NCBI GenBank assembly: GCA_001800905.1
Contig: MGWH01000006.1
Span: 62,001 to 126,000, forward strand
DNA: 64,000 bases
Reading direction: 5' to 3'
From: Flavobacteria bacterium GWA2_35_26
Lineage (GTDB): Bacteria; Bacteroidota; Bacteroidia; Flavobacteriales; Flavobacteriaceae
Shown here one piece after another: positions 27,221 to 36,421 of the stretch (position 1 is the stretch's first letter; each line of letters begins with the position of its first letter). The position numbers were made by a program, and so were the translations under genes. The notes below the pieces were generated by a model. That model made no database searches. It had not been told where the DNA came from and saw only the letters and a list, made by a program, of their open reading frames with translations.

Positions 27221-28462
27221 ATGTCAGTTTTAAACGGTAAGAAAATTTTGCTAGGTGTTTCTGGCGGAATTGCAGCCTATAAAACTGCTTCATTGGTACG
27301 ACTCTTTATAAAAGCAGGTGCACATGTCCAAGTGATCATGACACCTGCTTCTAAGGTTTTTGTTACCCCACTTACTTTAGCTACCTTATCAAAAAATCCT
27401 GTTTATTCCACTTTTTATGATACTCCAGAGGATGTGTCAGCTGAGGAATCTCATATAAACGGCGAAGGAGTTTGGAATAATCACGTAGAATTAGCCCTTT
27501 GGGCAGATTTAATGTTAATTGCTCCAGCTACAGCCAATACCTTGTCAAAAATGGCTTCGGGTACTTGTGACAACTTACTTTTAGCTACTTATTTGTCTGC
27601 TAAATGTCCAGTTTATTTTGCACCTGCAATGGATTTGGACATGTACAAACATCCGAGTACATTGGCTAACTTTAAAGCATTACACGAATTTGGAAATACT
27701 ATTATTCCTGCTGAAAGTGGTGAATTAGCTAGTGGTTTATCTGGCGAAGGCAGAATGGCTGAACCAGAAAATATCCTTAATTTTATTGAATTAGATATTT
27801 CTAATAAATTACCTCTTAAAGGAAAAAAAATATTGGTTACTGCAGGTCCAACCTATGAAGCGATTGATCCTGTTCGTTTTATTGGAAATCATTCATCTGG
27901 CAAAATGGGTTATGATATCGCTTTGTGTGCAGCACAATTAGGCGCATCCGTACTATTAGTTTCGGGTCCATCTCATTGTAAAGCCAATCATACAGGAATT
28001 CAAATACTACCTGTAGTATCAGCGCAAGAAATGTATGATGTTTGTCAAACCTATTTTTCACAAGTTGATGTAGCTATTGCAGCAGCAGCTGTAGCTGATT
28101 ATAAACCCAAAAATGTAGCTTCGCAAAAAATTAAAAAATCAGATGCAGAATTTTCTATCGAATTAGAAAAAACAAAAGATATTTTGGCCTATTTAGGAGC
28201 GTTGAAGAAAAATCAAATGGTAATTGGTTTTGCTCTGGAAACTGAAAATGAAATTGAAAATGCCAAGTTGAAGATTCAGAAAAAAAACTTAGATTTGATT
28301 GTTTTAAATTCGCTTCAAGATGAAGGGGCTGGTTTTCAAAAAGAAACCAACAAAGTCACTTTCATTGATAAAAATTTCAATATTCAACCTATGGAATTGA
28401 AATCAAAAGAAGCAGTAGCAGCAGATATTATAAACAAGGTAATAGCCTATTTCAATGCGTAA
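27221..28462 (+). CDS. coaBC: Bifunctional phosphopantothenoylcysteine decarboxylase / phosphopantothenate-cysteine ligase
   Basis: 413 aa. The flavin-binding CoaC half has LGVSGGIAAYKTASL, the active-site His in NNHVELALWADLMLIAPATANT and the Cys of ASGTCDNLL. The CoaB half starts about residue 193 with KKILVTAGPTYEAIDPVRFI, then AAAAVADYKPK. Together they convert 4'-phosphopantothenate to 4'-phosphopantetheine for CoA. coaE of the same pathway is at 33408. Its end overlaps the next gene by 8 nt. Confidence 0.95.
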   Translation: MSVLNGKKILLGVSGGIAAYKTASLVRLFIKAGAHVQVIMTPASKVFVTPLTLATLSKNPVYSTFYDTPEDVSAEESHINGEGVWNNHVELALWADLMLIAPATANTLSKMASGTCDNLLLATYLSAKCPVYFAPAMDLDMYKHPSTLANFKALHEFGNTIIPAESGELASGLSGEGRMAEPENILNFIELDISNKLPLKGKKILVTAGPTYEAIDPVRFIGNHSSGKMGYDIALCAAQLGASVLLVSGPSHCKANHTGIQILPVVSAQEMYDVCQTYFSQVDVAIAAAAVADYKPKNVASQKIKKSDAEFSIELEKTKDILAYLGALKKNQMVIGFALETENEIENAKLKIQKKNLDLIVLNSLQDEGAGFQKETNKVTFIDKNFNIQPMELKSKEAVAADIINKVIAYFNA

Positions 28463-29339
28463 TCTAGTTGTTGTATTCTTTTTTTTAATTGGAATAACTG
28501 TAAATTCCCAACAGTTAAATTGCACCATTACAGTCAATTCACAACAAATTACCAATGTGAATCAGCAAATTTTCAAAACCTTACAGTCTTCGTTAACTGA
28601 CTTTGTGAATAAGACGGATTGGACGGGACAGGTGATGAAGCAAAATGAAAAAATCAACTGTTCGATTTATATCACACTTACTTCAGGTTCAACGGATCAA
28701 TTTTCAGGAACGGTTCAAGTTCAATCGTCACGACCTATTTTTAATTCTTCTTATTCTAGTCCTGTATTTAATTTTAATGATAAAGATTTTAATTTTCGTT
28801 ATGTTGAATTTGAAAATTTAATTTACAATCCTAATGCGTTTGATTCCAATTTAGTAGCAGTAATTGCGTATTACTGTCATGTAATTTTGGGATTGGATGC
28901 TGATTCTTTTGTTGAATATTCAGGTACTCCTTTTTTGGATGCTGCTCAAAATATAGCTTCTATGGCACAACAAAGCGGTTACAAAGGTTGGTCACAATCG
29001 GAGGGCAATCAAAACAGGTACTTTTTAATTTCAGATCTATTATCGCCAACATTTAAAGATATTCGTTCAGCTTCCTATCAATACCATTCGGCTTTAGACG
29101 GAATGACTACAGATTTGAAAGTGGCAAAAGAAAAAGTAAAATCAGCTGTAAACGGGTTGAAGAATGTACATTCAGTTAGACCTAATGCTTTTTTAACAAG
29201 AGTGTTTTTTGATGCCAAATCGGATGAAATTGTTTCTATTTTTTCCGGAGGACCTAGTATTTCTATTACAGATTTAGTTGATAATTTAAATAGAGTTTCT
29301 CCAATGAATTCAAGTAAATGGAGCACTATTAAATATTAA
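28455..29339 (+). CDS. porD: DUF4835 protein, type IX secretion component PorD
   Basis: 294 aa with a cleavable signal peptide (MRNLVVVFFFLIGITVNSQ). QQLNCTITVNSQQI then SSLTDFVNKTDWTG, YYCHVILGLDADSF and GYKGWSQSEG are landmarks of DUF4835, assigned as PorD of the Bacteroidota type IX secretion system. Its place after coaBC and before recN is the usual flavobacterial order. Overlap with coaBC implies coupling. Its exact role in the machinery is poorly defined. Confidence 0.85.
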   Translation: MRNLVVVFFFLIGITVNSQQLNCTITVNSQQITNVNQQIFKTLQSSLTDFVNKTDWTGQVMKQNEKINCSIYITLTSGSTDQFSGTVQVQSSRPIFNSSYSSPVFNFNDKDFNFRYVEFENLIYNPNAFDSNLVAVIAYYCHVILGLDADSFVEYSGTPFLDAAQNIASMAQQSGYKGWSQSEGNQNRYFLISDLLSPTFKDIRSASYQYHSALDGMTTDLKVAKEKVKSAVNGLKNVHSVRPNAFLTRVFFDAKSDEIVSIFSGGPSISITDLVDNLNRVSPMNSSKWSTIKY

Positions 29340-29364
29340 ATAAACCCCAAGCAACCTTGCAACA

Positions 29365-31017
29365 ATGATCACATCGCTTTCGATAAAAAACTATGCATTG
29401 ATTGAAAAATTGGCTATCGATTTTTCAAAAGGTTTTTCCATTATTACTGGAGAAACAGGCGCTGGTAAATCGATTATTCTAGGCGCGATGGGATTGGTTT
29501 TGGGAAAACGTGCCGACTTAACGTCGCTTAAAAATAAAGAAGAAAAATGTGTTATTGAAGCCTATTTTGATATTTCAAAATACAATTTAAAACCCTTTTT
29601 TGAAGCGAATGATTTGGACTACGAAGACGAGACTATCATTCGTAGAGAAATTTTACCTACTGGAAAATCAAGAGCGTTTATCAACGACAGTCCAGTAAAT
29701 TTGCAAGAATTGCAAGAGTTGAGTTTGTTTTTGATCGATATTCATTCGCAACAGCAAACCCAAGAATTGTCAGACGAAACGGTACAATTCGCTATTATTG
29801 ATGCTATTGCCAATAATCAAAACGAAATTGGAAACTATCAATCATTGCTAAAAACCTACAAAGAAGATAAAGCTCGTTTACAATCACTCATTGTCAAACA
29901 AGCAGAGTCGATTAAGGAACAAGAATACAATACTTTTTTACTCAACGAATTGGTTGCTGCCCAATTAAAATCAGGCGAACAAGAGCAATTGGAAGCTGAT
30001 TTTGAAAAGCTCAATAATGTAGAAACGATTAAAGAAGCAGTGGATAAGTCTTTGGCTTTGGCCAATGAAGAGCAAATTGGTGCTTTGTCAACTTTAAAAG
30101 AGATTAAATTGGCTTTGCAAAAAATAGCTCCTTTTGCACCTGAATATGCTACTTTATTAGAGCGCATAACTAGTTTAGCAATTGAATTAGACGATATTTC
30201 AGATGAATTGATCAATTGTTCCGAGAAATTAATTCATGATCCAATTAGGCTTGATTTGATTAGCGAAAAATTGCAGTTGATCTTCAATTTGCAAAAGAAA
30301 CACCAAGTTACTTCAGTCGATGAGTTATTATCTATCCAAACGACTTTAGAAAACAACTTGTTTGAATTAGGTAATTTAGAAAGTGATATTGCAAAACTAA
30401 CTCAAACAATTCAGGATAAAGCGAATTCTTTAGATGCTTTAGCACAAACAATTCATCAAAAAAGAAGTGAATCGGTTCCTGTACTATCCGATAAATTGAT
30501 TACTATTTTAGCCACTTTGGGAATGCCTAATGTACGTTTCAATATTGAGATTAAATCCACCGATAATTACTACCAAAATGGTAAAGACGAAATACAGTTT
30601 TTGTTTTCGGCGAATAAAGGAACTGATTTTGGTTTGTTGAAAAAAGTAGCGTCAGGAGGGGAGATGTCTCGAATTATGCTTGCAGTGAAAGCGATTTTGG
30701 CACAATACTCAAAATTACCAACTTTAATTTTTGACGAAATTGATACTGGTGTTTCGGGAGAAATTGCCATTCGAATGGGAGAGATTATGAAGGAAATGAG
30801 TAAGACTATGCAAATTTTTGCCATAACCCATTTGCCGCAAATTGCCGCCAAAGGGAATGCTCATTTTAAAGTTTTTAAATCTACAGTTGGAGAGGATACT
30901 CAATCGGAATTACAATTGTTAAATGAAGAAGAAAGAGTCATTGAAATTGCCCAAATGCTATCTGGCGCGGTAGTTTCAGATTCGGCTCTAAATCACGCCA
31001 AATCCTTGTTGAACTAA
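29365..31017 (+). CDS. recN: DNA repair protein RecN
   Basis: 550 aa, SMC-like ATPase. Walker A is GETGAGKSIILGAM near residue 33; QQQTQELSDE and two long coiled-coil arms occupy the middle; the C-terminal signature is VASGGEMSRIMLAVKA, with Walker B LPTLIFDEIDTGVSGE and ITHLPQIAAKG. RecN acts early in double-strand break repair. Last gene of the bamD run; the fabV promoter lies in its final codons. Confidence 0.95.
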   Translation: MITSLSIKNYALIEKLAIDFSKGFSIITGETGAGKSIILGAMGLVLGKRADLTSLKNKEEKCVIEAYFDISKYNLKPFFEANDLDYEDETIIRREILPTGKSRAFINDSPVNLQELQELSLFLIDIHSQQQTQELSDETVQFAIIDAIANNQNEIGNYQSLLKTYKEDKARLQSLIVKQAESIKEQEYNTFLLNELVAAQLKSGEQEQLEADFEKLNNVETIKEAVDKSLALANEEQIGALSTLKEIKLALQKIAPFAPEYATLLERITSLAIELDDISDELINCSEKLIHDPIRLDLISEKLQLIFNLQKKHQVTSVDELLSIQTTLENNLFELGNLESDIAKLTQTIQDKANSLDALAQTIHQKRSESVPVLSDKLITILATLGMPNVRFNIEIKSTDNYYQNGKDEIQFLFSANKGTDFGLLKKVASGGEMSRIMLAVKAILAQYSKLPTLIFDEIDTGVSGEIAIRMGEIMKEMSKTMQIFAITHLPQIAAKGNAHFKVFKSTVGEDTQSELQLLNEEERVIEIAQMLSGAVVSDSALNHAKSLLN

Positions 31018-31035
31018 AGATTTGGTTTATATTTG
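31006..31035 (+). promoter_or_regulatory. Promoter of fabV
   Basis: TTG (31006-31008), 19 nt, TATATTTG (31028-31035). The -33 element lies inside the last codons of recN. Confidence 0.75.
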
Positions 31036-31073
31036 CATACTACTAAACACGAATATTAATTAGAATTAAAGAT

Positions 31074-32264
31074 ATGATTATAGAACCTAGAATGAGAGGA
31101 TTTATTTGCTTGACAGCACACCCAGCTGGATGTGAGCAAAATGTAAAAAATCAAATAGCTTATGTACAATCAAAAGGATCAATCGATGGACCAAAACGCG
31201 TTTTGGTTATTGGAGCATCTACAGGATTTGGATTGGCTTCAAGAATTACAAGTGCCTTTGGTTCTAATGCAGCAACTCTAGGGGTTTTCTTTGAGAAAGC
31301 ACCTGCTGAAGGAAAAACGGCTTCGCCAGGATGGTATAATTCTGCAGCTTTTGAAAAAGAAGCAACTAAATCAGGTTTGTATGCTAAAAGTATCAATGGA
31401 GATGCTTTCTCTAACGAAGTTAAACAACAAGCAATTGACTTAATCAAAGCCGATATGGGTCAGATTGATTTAGTGATCTATAGTTTGGCTTCTCCAGTGC
31501 GTATGCATCCTGGAACCGGAGTATTGCACCGTTCTACTTTGAAACCAATTGGAGGTACATTTACGAATAAGACGGTAGATTTCCATACTGGAAATGTAAC
31601 TCAAGTTTCAATTGAGCCAGCTAACCAAGAGGATATTGATAATACGGTTGTAGTTATGGGTGGTGAAGATTGGTCGATGTGGATAAATGCTTTGAAAGAC
31701 GCTAATGTTTTAGCAGAAGGCGCTACAACAGTAGCCTATTCTTACATTGGGCCAGAAGTGACTGAAGCTGTCTATAGAAAAGGTACGATTGGTCAAGCCA
31801 AAGATCATTTGGAAGCCACTGCTTTTGAAATTTCAAAAGACTTAGCTTCGTTGAATGGTAAGGCGTATGTGTCTGTAAACAAAGCATTAGTAACGCAAGC
31901 AAGTTCTGCCATTCCAGTGATTCCATTGTACATTTCATTGTTATACAAAATCATGAAAGCAGAAGGAATCCACGAAGGTTGTATCGAACAAATTCAACGT
32001 TTGTATCAACAACGTTTGTATACTGGACAAGCTGTTCCAACAGATGATAAAGGAAGAATTCGAATTGATGATTGGGAAATGCGTGAAGATGTACAGGCTA
32101 AAGTTGCCGCTTTGTGGAAAGAATCAACTACGGAATCATTACCAGAAATAGGAGATTTAGCGGGTTACAAACAAGATTTTTTGAACCTATTTGGTTTTGG
32201 ATTTGATGGAGTAGACTATTTGGCTGATGCCAATGAAATGGTACAAGTACCTAGTATTGGGTAA
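31074..32264 (+). CDS. fabV: Enoyl-ACP reductase, FabV type
   Basis: 396 aa, matching the unusually long FabV class rather than FabI (about 260 aa). It starts MIIEPRMRGFICLTAHPAGC; the cofactor loop is VLVIGASTGFGLASR; the active-site Tyr-x8-Lys is in AYSYIGPEVTEAVYRKGTIGQAK. FabV performs the last reduction of each fatty-acid elongation cycle and is generally triclosan tolerant. Single gene with its own promoter and terminator. Confidence 0.95.
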   Translation: MIIEPRMRGFICLTAHPAGCEQNVKNQIAYVQSKGSIDGPKRVLVIGASTGFGLASRITSAFGSNAATLGVFFEKAPAEGKTASPGWYNSAAFEKEATKSGLYAKSINGDAFSNEVKQQAIDLIKADMGQIDLVIYSLASPVRMHPGTGVLHRSTLKPIGGTFTNKTVDFHTGNVTQVSIEPANQEDIDNTVVVMGGEDWSMWINALKDANVLAEGATTVAYSYIGPEVTEAVYRKGTIGQAKDHLEATAFEISKDLASLNGKAYVSVNKALVTQASSAIPVIPLYISLLYKIMKAEGIHEGCIEQIQRLYQQRLYTGQAVPTDDKGRIRIDDWEMREDVQAKVAALWKESTTESLPEIGDLAGYKQDFLNLFGFGFDGVDYLADANEMVQVPSIG

Positions 32265-32286
32265 TACTTTATCTTATTATAATACA

Positions 32287-32318
32287 AATGCACTCATTAT
32301 TGGGTGCATTTTTTTTAT
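32287..32318 (+). terminator. Terminator of fabV
   Basis: AATGCAC (32287-32293) pairs with GTGCATT (32304-32310), extended by a T-G and a C-G pair, followed by eight T. Confidence 0.85.
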
Positions 32319-32357
32319 AGTTGTTTAGGAATCATTTTAGTAATACGCTATAAAGAC

Positions 32358-32365
32358 TATATTTG
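32358..32365 (+). promoter_or_regulatory. -7 box of the glycosyltransferase gene
   Basis: TATATTTG, 40 nt before ATG 32406; it lies inside the longer open frame and so excludes the start at 32304. Confidence 0.55.
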
Positions 32366-32405
32366 TAGTACAATCCAAAACGGAATCAAAATTTTAACTT
32401 TGAAT

Positions 32406-33404
32406 ATGCATTTTTCTCTTATTATACCGGTATACAATCGTCCTGACGAAGTAGATGAGTTATTAGAAAGTTTAACTAAAACAACGTATCAAAATGATTT
32501 TGAAATCGTTATTGTAGAAGACGGCTCCACAATACCTTGTGGCGAAGTAATCCAAAAATACTTGTCACAGTTAAATATCGCTTATTTTTATAAAGAAAAT
32601 TCTGGACCTGGCGATTCGCGTAATTACGGAATGGCAAAGGCTAGTGGTGATTATTTTATCATTTTCGATTCAGATTGTATTATCCCTTCTCAATATCTGG
32701 AAGAAGTTGATAAAGCTTTGAAACAAGACTATGTAGATTGTTTTGGAGGTCCTGACAAAGCCTTGGATAGCTTTTCTGATATTCAAAAAGCCATCAACTT
32801 TGCTATGACTTCTTTTTTAACTACTGGTGGTATTCGCGGTGGTTCTGAAAAAATAGGAAAATTCCAACCCAGAAGTTTCAATATGGGATTGTCTCGAAAA
32901 GCTTTTGAAGCCTCTAAAGGTTTTGGAAATATCCACCCAGGTGAAGATCCAGATTTGTCTATCCGTTTGTGGAATTTAGGTTTTCAAACTCGATTGTTTT
33001 CAAAAGCATTCGTATACCATAAACGCCGTATTGATTGGGATAAATTTTCGGTTCAAGTGAGTAAATTTGGCAAAGCTCGTCCTATTTTGAACAGTTGGTA
33101 TCCAGAGCATAATAAATTGACCTTTTTCTTTCCAACAGCTTTTATTTTAGGGTTTTTCCTTTCGATTGCCTTGTTGCTGCTAACATTCGATTATTTTTTA
33201 CAACTGTACATGTTGTACTTCTTTATTTTGTTTGTAACTTCAAGTATTCAAAACAGAAGTGTGCGCATTGGCTACTTGTCAATTGTTGCAGTTTGGAAAC
33301 AGTTTTACGGTTATGGGTTGGGTTTTTTGGAATCTTATATCAAAGTAATTGTTTTCAAAAGACAACCCGAACAAGCTTTTTCTTATTTGTTTTTCAAAAA
33401 ATAA
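32406..33404 (+). CDS. GT2 family glycosyltransferase, membrane anchored
   Basis: 332 aa from ATG 32406. The GT-A fold starts FSLIIPVYNRPDEVDELLES; the metal-binding DxD is in IIFDSDCIIP (about residue 90); GEDPDLSIRLWNLGF is the acceptor-side block. Two or three hydrophobic segments from about 240 onward anchor it in the membrane. It probably transfers a sugar to a lipid or polysaccharide; donor and acceptor cannot be told. coaE starts 3 nt after its stop, suggesting a shared transcript. Confidence 0.85.
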   Translation: MHFSLIIPVYNRPDEVDELLESLTKTTYQNDFEIVIVEDGSTIPCGEVIQKYLSQLNIAYFYKENSGPGDSRNYGMAKASGDYFIIFDSDCIIPSQYLEEVDKALKQDYVDCFGGPDKALDSFSDIQKAINFAMTSFLTTGGIRGGSEKIGKFQPRSFNMGLSRKAFEASKGFGNIHPGEDPDLSIRLWNLGFQTRLFSKAFVYHKRRIDWDKFSVQVSKFGKARPILNSWYPEHNKLTFFFPTAFILGFFLSIALLLLTFDYFLQLYMLYFFILFVTSSIQNRSVRIGYLSIVAVWKQFYGYGLGFLESYIKVIVFKRQPEQAFSYLFFKK

Positions 33405-33407
33405 TCA

Positions 33408-33989
33408 ATGGCATATATTATAGGTTTAACAGGTGGAATCGGAAGTGGCAAGACCACACTTGTCAACTATATGGAATCACTTGGAATCCCTGTTTTTATA
33501 GCTGATGAAGAGGCAAAAAAAGCGATGCAATCTCCGCATGTTTTGGAAGAAGTTAAAACTAGCTTTGGAACTGCAATTTTTGAAAAAGGTCATTTGAACC
33601 GACAACAATTGGCTTCAATTGTTTTTTCGAATCCTGATAAATTAAAAAAACTTAATAGTATAATTCATCCGGAAGTTAAAAGGCTATTTGCAATTTGGCT
33701 TGACCAACATAAGATAGTTCCTTTTGTTGTATATGAAGCGGCTATTTTGTTCGAAAGTGGGAGCTACCAAAATTGCGACTATATAATTACTGTTACAGCT
33801 CCTTTAGAAGATCGAATTACACGTGTGATGCAACGTGATAACTGTTCGCGAGAACAAGTACTTCAGCGTATCAATGCCCAATGGACTGATGAAGAGCGTG
33901 CAGCCAAAAGTAATTTTGTTATTGATAATACGAATTCAAAATCTGCAAAAAACGAAATTGATAAAATTCTTAAAATTTTAAAGAATTAG
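33408..33989 (+). CDS. coaE: Dephospho-CoA kinase
   Basis: 193 aa. P-loop GGIGSGKT (9-16), then IPVFIADEEAK, the conserved Asp of the acceptor site, and the lid HPEVKRLF with ESGSYQNCDYIITVTA. It phosphorylates dephospho-CoA to CoA, the last step of CoA synthesis; coaBC is 6 kb upstream. Follows the GT2 gene by 3 nt. Confidence 0.95.
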   Translation: MAYIIGLTGGIGSGKTTLVNYMESLGIPVFIADEEAKKAMQSPHVLEEVKTSFGTAIFEKGHLNRQQLASIVFSNPDKLKKLNSIIHPEVKRLFAIWLDQHKIVPFVVYEAAILFESGSYQNCDYIITVTAPLEDRITRVMQRDNCSREQVLQRINAQWTDEERAAKSNFVIDNTNSKSAKNEIDKILKILKN

Positions 33990-34050
33990 CAATATTGTAG
34001 CTAGATGTTAATATTTGGTTAATGTATTATTTACTATATTGTTAAAATAC

Positions 34051-34058
34051 TAAATTTG
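34051..34058 (+). promoter_or_regulatory. -7 box of the two-component operon, almost touching the ATG
   Basis: TAAATTTG ends only 5 nt before ATG 34064, with TTT at about -33. Transcription would start at or next to the ATG, giving a leaderless mRNA. Confidence 0.5.
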
Positions 34059-34063
34059 TTTCG

Positions 34064-35650
34064 ATGAGTAAGCTATTCTTTAGATTGTTGGTTTTGTTAA
34101 TGAGTTTGTCCCTAATTGGGATTATACTCGTTCAAGTCTATTGGTTCAACACCTCATTAGAAAATAACGAAGAGCAATTTAAATTTCATGTTAAGCAAGT
34201 ATTAGGCAATGTAGCTGAAAAATTGCAAAAACAAGAAGCCTACAGTTTTTATGATCGTTATAATAAATTAAAAGACAGTACCGGTAAAATTCCTAAAAAA
34301 GACGATTTACTTCAATTTACCTACGTTCAAAAGAATTTAAGAACAAATAAAACTATTGTGTATTCTAATAGTATTATTGAAGAAGATTTTGATATTAAGT
34401 CCTCTTTATTTAATAAAAAATTAGACAACTCCAAATTGTTTAAAAGTTTTAGTTCCAAAAGAGTAACTGAGATTTACAATTCGAAACCGCTTGAAAATAC
34501 AATGCTTTCTCAAAGTTTGATTCCAGATGAGCGCATTGAAAAATCAGGAAGTTTAGATGTTTTAGATAACGCACAATTTGAAATTTTTTACAAAGATATA
34601 GCCTCAGCGATGCCCTTGCAAGAGCGCGTTACTGCTGAAAATATTCAAAGTTTAATAAAAAAAGAATTAGAGGAGTATGGTGTAAAAACCACTTTTGAAT
34701 TCGGAATTTACAACGATGGTGCCTCAACGACTGTGGCTTCTAAAAATTTTAAATACAATCCTAAAAATAGTTATTCCATTCCAATTTTGACAGATAATGA
34801 GGAGCACGAACACTATAAATTAATGGTAAGTTTTCCTCAAAAGAAACGTTTCCTATTATCGGAGTTAGTGAGTATTACTATTTTGTCTATAATTTTTACA
34901 CTCATTATCATTATTGCTTATTCGAGCGCTTTGAGTCAGTTGATTCGTCAACGTCAGATTTCTGAAATCAAAACGGATTTCATTAATAATATGACGCATG
35001 AATTTAAAACACCTATTGCTACGATCAACTTAGCTTTGGACGCTATTCGTAATCCGAAAATTATTGACGATAAAGAGAAAGTATTGCGTTATTTAGCCAT
35101 GATTCGTGATGAAAATAAACGCATGCACGCGCAAGTTGAAAATGTATTGCGAATTTCTAAATTAGAGAAAAAAGAGTTAGAAATTGAAAAGGAATCCATT
35201 TCAATCGAAGATGTAATCAATGATGCGATGGAACATGTTAGTTTGATTTTGGAAGATAGATCAGGATCAGTAGTTACACATTTCAATGCGACTAGAACGA
35301 CAGTTTTAGTGAATGATAATCACTTTACGAACGTACTAGTGAATATCTTAGAAAATGCAATTAAATACTCACCTGATGCACCACAAATTGATATTTACAC
35401 AGAGAATATTAAAGATATGGTTTTGATAAAAGTTCAAGACAGAGGTTTAGGGATGAGTAAAGTGGCTCAAAAACGAATCTTTGAAAAGTTTTACAGAGAA
35501 CACACGGGAGACATTCATAATGTGAAAGGCCATGGTTTAGGTTTAGCTTATGTAAAACGAATTGTTGAAGACCATAATGGTCAAGTATACGTAGAAAGTG
35601 AAAAAGGCAAAGGAAGTACCTTTACTATAAAATTACCCTTAATAAATTAG
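34064..35650 (+). CDS. Membrane sensor histidine kinase
   Basis: 528 aa. A first membrane helix (about 5-28), a periplasmic sensor of some 235 residues without a recognisable fold, and a second helix (about 266-290). The HisKA phosphoacceptor is His312 in NNMTHEFKTPIATI. The HATPase part has VLVNILENAIKYSPD (N box), VQDRGLGMSK (G1), FEKFYRE (F) and GHGLGLAYVKRIVEDHNG (G2). It should phosphorylate the response regulator encoded 3 nt downstream. It resembles RprX of Bacteroides in arrangement; signal unknown. Confidence 0.92.
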   Translation: MSKLFFRLLVLLMSLSLIGIILVQVYWFNTSLENNEEQFKFHVKQVLGNVAEKLQKQEAYSFYDRYNKLKDSTGKIPKKDDLLQFTYVQKNLRTNKTIVYSNSIIEEDFDIKSSLFNKKLDNSKLFKSFSSKRVTEIYNSKPLENTMLSQSLIPDERIEKSGSLDVLDNAQFEIFYKDIASAMPLQERVTAENIQSLIKKELEEYGVKTTFEFGIYNDGASTTVASKNFKYNPKNSYSIPILTDNEEHEHYKLMVSFPQKKRFLLSELVSITILSIIFTLIIIIAYSSALSQLIRQRQISEIKTDFINNMTHEFKTPIATINLALDAIRNPKIIDDKEKVLRYLAMIRDENKRMHAQVENVLRISKLEKKELEIEKESISIEDVINDAMEHVSLILEDRSGSVVTHFNATRTTVLVNDNHFTNVLVNILENAIKYSPDAPQIDIYTENIKDMVLIKVQDRGLGMSKVAQKRIFEKFYREHTGDIHNVKGHGLGLAYVKRIVEDHNGQVYVESEKGKGSTFTIKLPLIN

Positions 35651-35653
35651 ATT

Positions 35654-36355
35654 ATGGAAAATAACAGAAAAATTCTTTTGGTAGAGGACGATCTTAATTT
35701 TGGTGCAGTATTGAAAGACTATTTAGTTCTCAACGATTTTGATGTCACATTGGCAAAGAACGGAATGGAAGGTTTTGAAAAGTTCAAAAAAGATCATTAT
35801 GATCTGTGTATTTTGGATGTGATGATGCCTTACAAAGACGGTTATACCTTAGCTAAAGAAATTAGAGAAAAAAATGCAGAAGTGCCTATCATTTTTCTAA
35901 CAGCAAAATCCATGAAAGAGGATGTGTTGAAAGGGTATAAAGCTGGTGCTGATGATTATTTGAACAAGCCATTTGACTCTGAAGTTTTATTGATGAAAAT
36001 CAAAGCAATTATTCAGAGAAAATCATCGGATGTTAAAGCGGAACAAGTTCAGTTTGAATTTAAAATTGGAAAATTCCATTTGAATTCTAAATTGCGTTTC
36101 TTGACTTTCCAAAATGACGAACCAATTAAATTGTCTCCAAAAGAGAACGAATTATTAAAAATGTTGATTCTTCATGAGAATGATTTGATGCCAAGAGAAT
36201 TAGCTCTAACAAAAATCTGGAGAGATGATAATTATTTTACATCTAGAAGTATGGATGTTTACATAGCCAAATTGCGAAAGTACTTGAAATCAGATGAAAA
36301 TGTAGAGATTTTAAACATTCACGGAGAAGGTTTCCGATTGGTAGTTAAAAAATAA
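35654..36355 (+). CDS. OmpR-family response regulator
   Basis: 233 aa. The receiver domain has the acidic pocket EDD (11-13), phosphoacceptor Asp55 in LCILDVMMP, and the conserved Lys in LNKPFD. The C-terminal winged helix (about 135-232) has IKLSPKENELLKML and TSRSMDVYIAKLRKYL. Partner of the upstream kinase and probably RprY-like. Terminated by a strong hairpin. Confidence 0.94.
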   Translation: MENNRKILLVEDDLNFGAVLKDYLVLNDFDVTLAKNGMEGFEKFKKDHYDLCILDVMMPYKDGYTLAKEIREKNAEVPIIFLTAKSMKEDVLKGYKAGADDYLNKPFDSEVLLMKIKAIIQRKSSDVKAEQVQFEFKIGKFHLNSKLRFLTFQNDEPIKLSPKENELLKMLILHENDLMPRELALTKIWRDDNYFTSRSMDVYIAKLRKYLKSDENVEILNIHGEGFRLVVKK

Positions 36356-36378
36356 TATTCATGATTGAAATAAAAAAA

Positions 36379-36407
36379 AGCTCCAAGAAATTGGAGCTTT
36401 TTTTTAT
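36379..36407. terminator. Bidirectional terminator between the two-component and arginine operons
   Basis: AGCTCCAA (36379-36386) pairs with TTGGAGCT (36391-36398) around a GAAA loop; A-run before, T-run after. It can end both convergent operons. Confidence 0.9.
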
Positions 36408-36421
36408 AAGATTATTTTAAA

